A stretch of DNA of 64,000 nt from Ruminococcus sp. (GTDB lineage: Bacteria > Bacillota > Clostridia > Oscillospirales > Ruminococcaceae). Both the position numbers and the translations under genes were made by a program. Location of the stretch: the NCBI GenBank assembly GCA_017623515.1, contig JAGAOV010000017.1, positions 62,001-126,000 of the forward strand, read 5' to 3'. The notes beneath the pieces were generated by a model. It ran no database searches. It was given only the letters and a program-made list of their open reading frames with translations, and had not been told where the DNA came from. Below, in pieces: positions 62,085 through 64,000 of this stretch. Numbering within the stretch: the stretch's first letter is position 1; each line of letters starts with the position of its first letter.

Positions 62085-62110
62085 ATCCGCATACCTTACG
62101 GTGTGCGGAT
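62085..62110 (+). terminator. First hairpin between scfA and scfB
   Basis: 10-bp stem ATCCGCATAC/GTGTGCGGAT (one G-T pair), 6-base loop, then TTATC. It lacks a full T-tract. Confidence 0.55.
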
Positions 62111-62124
62111 TTATCAGTACATTA

Positions 62125-62152
62125 AAAGGGACAGGATTTGTCCCTTTCTTTA
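62125..62152 (+). terminator. Second hairpin between scfA and scfB, leaky terminator
   Basis: Perfect 9-bp stem AAAGGGACA/TGTCCCTTT with a 5-base loop followed by CTTTATATT. It ends 28 bases before scfB. Partial termination here would give far more scfA than scfB mRNA. Confidence 0.7.
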
Positions 62153-62180
62153 TATTATAAAACAAAAAGGATGGATTAAG

Positions 62181-63560
62181 ATGATTCATAAATACAAGCT
62201 GTGCGGCTACAATGTAGTCCTTGATGTAAACAGCGGAGGCGTTCATATTGTAGACGATCTCACATACGACCTGCTTGACGAGATACAGCCGCCTTTCGGC
62301 GAGAGTTGTCCGGAGAATGTGCTGGAGAAGCTGTCTGAGAAATACGACAGGGAAGAGCTTATTGCATGTTATGAGGAGATACTTGAGGCACACAATGCAG
62401 GCATTCTCTATTCAGAGGATGATTATGAGCAGTATGCAGATGTGGCAGTAGCTTCCCCTGTAAAGGCAATGTGCCTTAATATTGCCCATGACTGCAACCT
62501 TAGATGTGAGTATTGCTTTGCGTCTACAGGCGACTTCGGCGAGGGCAGAAAGCTTATGACTCTTGAAACAGGCAAGAAGGCTATTGACTTCCTGCTTACA
62601 CATTCTGCGAACAGAGAAAATCTGGAGCTGGACTTTTTCGGCGGCGAACCGCTTATGAATATAGGTGTGGTAAAGCAGATAGTAGAATATGCAAGGAGCA
62701 AGGAAAAGGAATACAACAAGCATTTCCGTTTTACCATAACAACAAACGGAATGCTCCTCAATGATGAGATAACTGATTTTATCAACAAGGAGATGTCAAA
62801 CGTAGTTCTTTCCATTGACGGACGCAAGGAAGTTAATGACCGCATGAGAAAGCGTGTTGACGGCAGCGGCTGTTATGACAGAATTATTCCGAAATACCGT
62901 GACCTTGTTGAAAAGAGAGGCGACGGCGAGTATTATGTAAGAGGTACATATACAAAGTACAATCTTGACTTTGCGGAGGATGTATTCAGCCTTCTGGATG
63001 CAGGCTTTGACCAGATTTCAGTAGAGCCTGTTGTAACAGATCCCAGCGATCCGTATGCACTTACAGAGGAAGATCTGCCGGCTATTTTCGATGAATACGA
63101 ACGTCTTATGCAGAAGATACTGGATTATGAAAAGACAGGAAAGAAGTTCAACTTCTTCCACTTCATGCTTGATCTTGATCAGGGACCATGTGCTATTAAG
63201 CGTCTGAGAGGCTGCGGATGCGGAAATGATTATGTTGCAATTACACCGGATGGTGATATTTATCCATGCCACCAGTTTGTAGGCGAGGAAAAGTACAAGA
63301 TGGGCAACATTGACGAGGGTACTTTTGATTACGAGATGAAGAAGGATTTCGCAAAGATGCATGTTTATACAAAGCCGGATTGTCGTAATTGCTGGGCTAA
63401 GTTCTATTGCAGCGGCGGATGCAATGCAAATAACTATCAGTATGCAGGCGACACACGCAAGGCACATCGTATGTCATGTGAAATTGAGAAGAAGCGTCTT
63501 GAATGTGCGATTGTACTTAAAGCAATCCGTATGGGCGAGAGTGCTGATCCTACAGAATAA
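62181..63560 (+). CDS. scfB: SCIFF radical SAM maturase
   Basis: 459 residues. An N-terminal RRE-like region (about 1-90) is followed by the radical SAM cluster motif C105-x3-C109-x2-C112 (CNLRCEYCFA) and FFGGEPLMN. A long SPASM domain has many cysteines: GPCAIKRLRGCGCGNDYVAITPDGDIYPC and CRNCWAKFYCSGGCNANNYQY. It installs the sactionine-like or ranthionine thioether in ScfA. The ATG at 62181 follows AAAAAGGATGG; the in-frame ATG at 62103 lies inside the first hairpin and was rejected. Confidence 0.95.
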   Translation: MIHKYKLCGYNVVLDVNSGGVHIVDDLTYDLLDEIQPPFGESCPENVLEKLSEKYDREELIACYEEILEAHNAGILYSEDDYEQYADVAVASPVKAMCLNIAHDCNLRCEYCFASTGDFGEGRKLMTLETGKKAIDFLLTHSANRENLELDFFGGEPLMNIGVVKQIVEYARSKEKEYNKHFRFTITTNGMLLNDEITDFINKEMSNVVLSIDGRKEVNDRMRKRVDGSGCYDRIIPKYRDLVEKRGDGEYYVRGTYTKYNLDFAEDVFSLLDAGFDQISVEPVVTDPSDPYALTEEDLPAIFDEYERLMQKILDYEKTGKKFNFFHFMLDLDQGPCAIKRLRGCGCGNDYVAITPDGDIYPCHQFVGEEKYKMGNIDEGTFDYEMKKDFAKMHVYTKPDCRNCWAKFYCSGGCNANNYQYAGDTRKAHRMSCEIEKKRLECAIVLKAIRMGESADPTE

Positions 63561-63568
63561 TAAAGAAA

Positions 63569-63607
63569 AGGCTGCTGTACCCAAAAAAGGTGCGGCAGCC
63601 TGTTTTT
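63569..63607 (+). terminator. Intrinsic terminator of scfB
   Basis: 13-bp stem AGGCTGCTGTACC/GGTGCGGCAGCCT (two G-T pairs), loop CAAAAAA, then GTTTTTG, just after the scfB stop. Confidence 0.93.
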
Positions 63608-63641
63608 GCATACGTGTATAACCAAAATCCACGTAATTTCG

Positions 63642-63723
63642 GGATAAAAGTAAAGCGCACATCAGAGGAACTGATGTGCGCTTTAGTAAGGGGATTTTTA
63701 TGAAAAAATTTTTAAGAAAGGAT
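63642..63723 (-). ncRNA. Candidate small RNA between scfB and mscS
   Basis: A perfect-consensus minus-strand promoter is followed, about 40 bases past the predicted start, by a perfect 15-bp hairpin (TAAAGCGCACATCAG/CTGATGTGCGCTTTA, 63651-63685) and CTTTTATCCC. The transcript would be about 80 bases, AU-rich at its 5' end, with no credible reading frame. The hairpin could equally be the terminator of the mscS gene upstream, and then the promoter would merely be unused. The RNA is inference from the promoter-terminator pair. Confidence 0.45.
63651..63685 (-). terminator. Hairpin terminator on minus strand
   Basis: Perfect 15-bp stem with a 5-base loop, followed on the minus strand by CTTTTATCCC. 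It may serve the mscS gene and/or the short unit starting near 63723. Confidence 0.8.
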
Positions 63724-63729
63724 ACTTAT

Positions 63730-63758
63730 ATTATACTCACGGATGGGGTGTTTGTCAA
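63730..63758 (-). promoter_or_regulatory. Perfect-consensus SigA promoter on minus strand
   Basis: Minus strand: TTGACA (63758-63753), exactly 17 bases, TATAAT (63735-63730). It points away from mscS toward the hairpin at 63651-63685; no coding gene lies downstream on that strand before the terminator. Confidence 0.85.
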
Positions 63759-63817
63759 TGGGTTTCGGGAGAGTTTTACATTTATTTAATAAAGTTCATT
63801 GAATTTTAATATCAATT

Positions 63818-64000
63818 TCAATTGCTCTGGTGAATTTCAAGCTGAGGATAGGGAATCACAATTCCGGCATTGTCAAAGCTCTTCTTAACCTGTTCCAAAA
63901 GACCATGATAAACCGTCCAGTAATTATCCGTATCTGTCCATACAAGAAGAAGAAGCTCCACCGCACTGTCCTGATGAGCACTTACACGAACAAGCGGCGC
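63818..64000 (-). CDS. MscS-family mechanosensitive channel (C-terminus only)
   Basis: 60 C-terminal residues are visible, reading ...VRVSAHQDSAVELLLLVWTDT, then YWTVYHGLLEQVKKSFD and ending NAGIVIPYPQLEIHQSN. The segment F-[DE]-x-x-GI-x-IP-[FY]-PQ at the end is the hallmark of the cytoplasmic beta-barrel end of small-conductance mechanosensitive channels. The start lies beyond the right window edge. It is on the opposite strand to scfB. Confidence 0.9.
   Translation of the reverse strand, partial: APLVRVSAHQDSAVELLLLVWTDTDNYWTVYHGLLEQVKKSFDNAGIVIPYPQLEIHQSN

Noticed and set aside
63700..63789. 29-codon open frame on the plus strand with a purine-rich stretch upstream
   Set aside because: It overlaps the minus-strand promoter exactly, has no conserved look, and is best explained as chance.

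Overview
The window looks like a chromosomal core region of a Gram-positive, spore-lineage Clostridia member of the Ruminococcus type (Oscillospiraceae). The basis is: SpoVG, SpoIIR and a BofA-like protein; a secreted protein with a poly-threonine linker and a C-terminal dockerin (cellulosome-style, as in fibre-degrading ruminococci); the Clostridia-specific SCIFF peptide with its radical SAM maturase; an NfnAB transhydrogenase; and consistently purine-rich Shine-Dalgarno sites and TTGACA/TATAAT promoters. I saw no tRNA or rRNA gene, insertion sequence, prophage or CRISPR array. The species name is inference.

Layout. 1-6.5 kb (mostly minus): peptidase U32 (cut by the window edge), zapA, murC, spoVG (+), a NUDIX ADP-ribose pyrophosphatase, a YfhO-like membrane protein and a YfcE-like phosphodiesterase. 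6.6-7.9 kb (+): three small unknown proteins and a BofA-like membrane protein. 7.9-11.8 kb (minus): a small lipoprotein-like gene, rplJ-rplL behind an L10 leader with attenuator, a lipoprotein, and an SPFH/NfeD pair. 11.9-17.4 kb (minus): CtpA-type protease, M23 peptidase, ftsX, ftsE and a PucR/CdaR-type regulator, a divisome and cell-wall hydrolysis block. 17.6-21.7 kb (minus): argS, DUF1934, murI, ddl. 22.1-24.5 kb (+): rpmG-secE-nusG-rplK-rplA with structured leaders. 24.7-29.8 kb (minus): hemW, a zinc-ribbon membrane protein, lepA, a TPR protein, a flavin reductase. 30-31.7 kb (+): two orphan small genes, a multi-hairpin intergenic block, spoIIR.

31.9-50.7 kb (+) is a long, tightly packed block: infC-rpmI-rplT behind an L20-type attenuated leader, an rRNA methyltransferase, dprA, topA, trmFO, plsX, rnc, an Elp3-like radical SAM protein, smc, ftsY, an XTP pyrophosphatase, yhbY, nadD, yqeK, an LCP protein, rsfS and a small membrane protein. 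50.7-56.8 kb (+): leuS, rpsU, yqeG, aroQ, an aminopeptidase P, efp and an Asp-rich zinc-ribbon protein. 57.0-59.8 kb (+): nfnA, nfnB, yajC. 59.96-63.6 kb (+): a dockerin-bearing lysozyme-like protein, a TIGR04086-type membrane protein, the SCIFF precursor (45 aa, absent from ordinary long-ORF calls) and its maturase. The right end carries a short convergent transcription unit that may be a small RNA, and the C-terminus of an MscS channel.

The most noteworthy items are the SCIFF ranthipeptide system with two hairpins between precursor and maturase; infC apparently starting at AUC; leaders before rplK and rplA that resemble the L1-binding region of 23S rRNA; a perfect-consensus promoter followed by a terminator about 40-80 nt downstream near 63.7 kb (candidate sRNA); a five-hairpin block near 30.8-31.0 kb; and the small-protein/BofA cassette at 6.6-7.9 kb.
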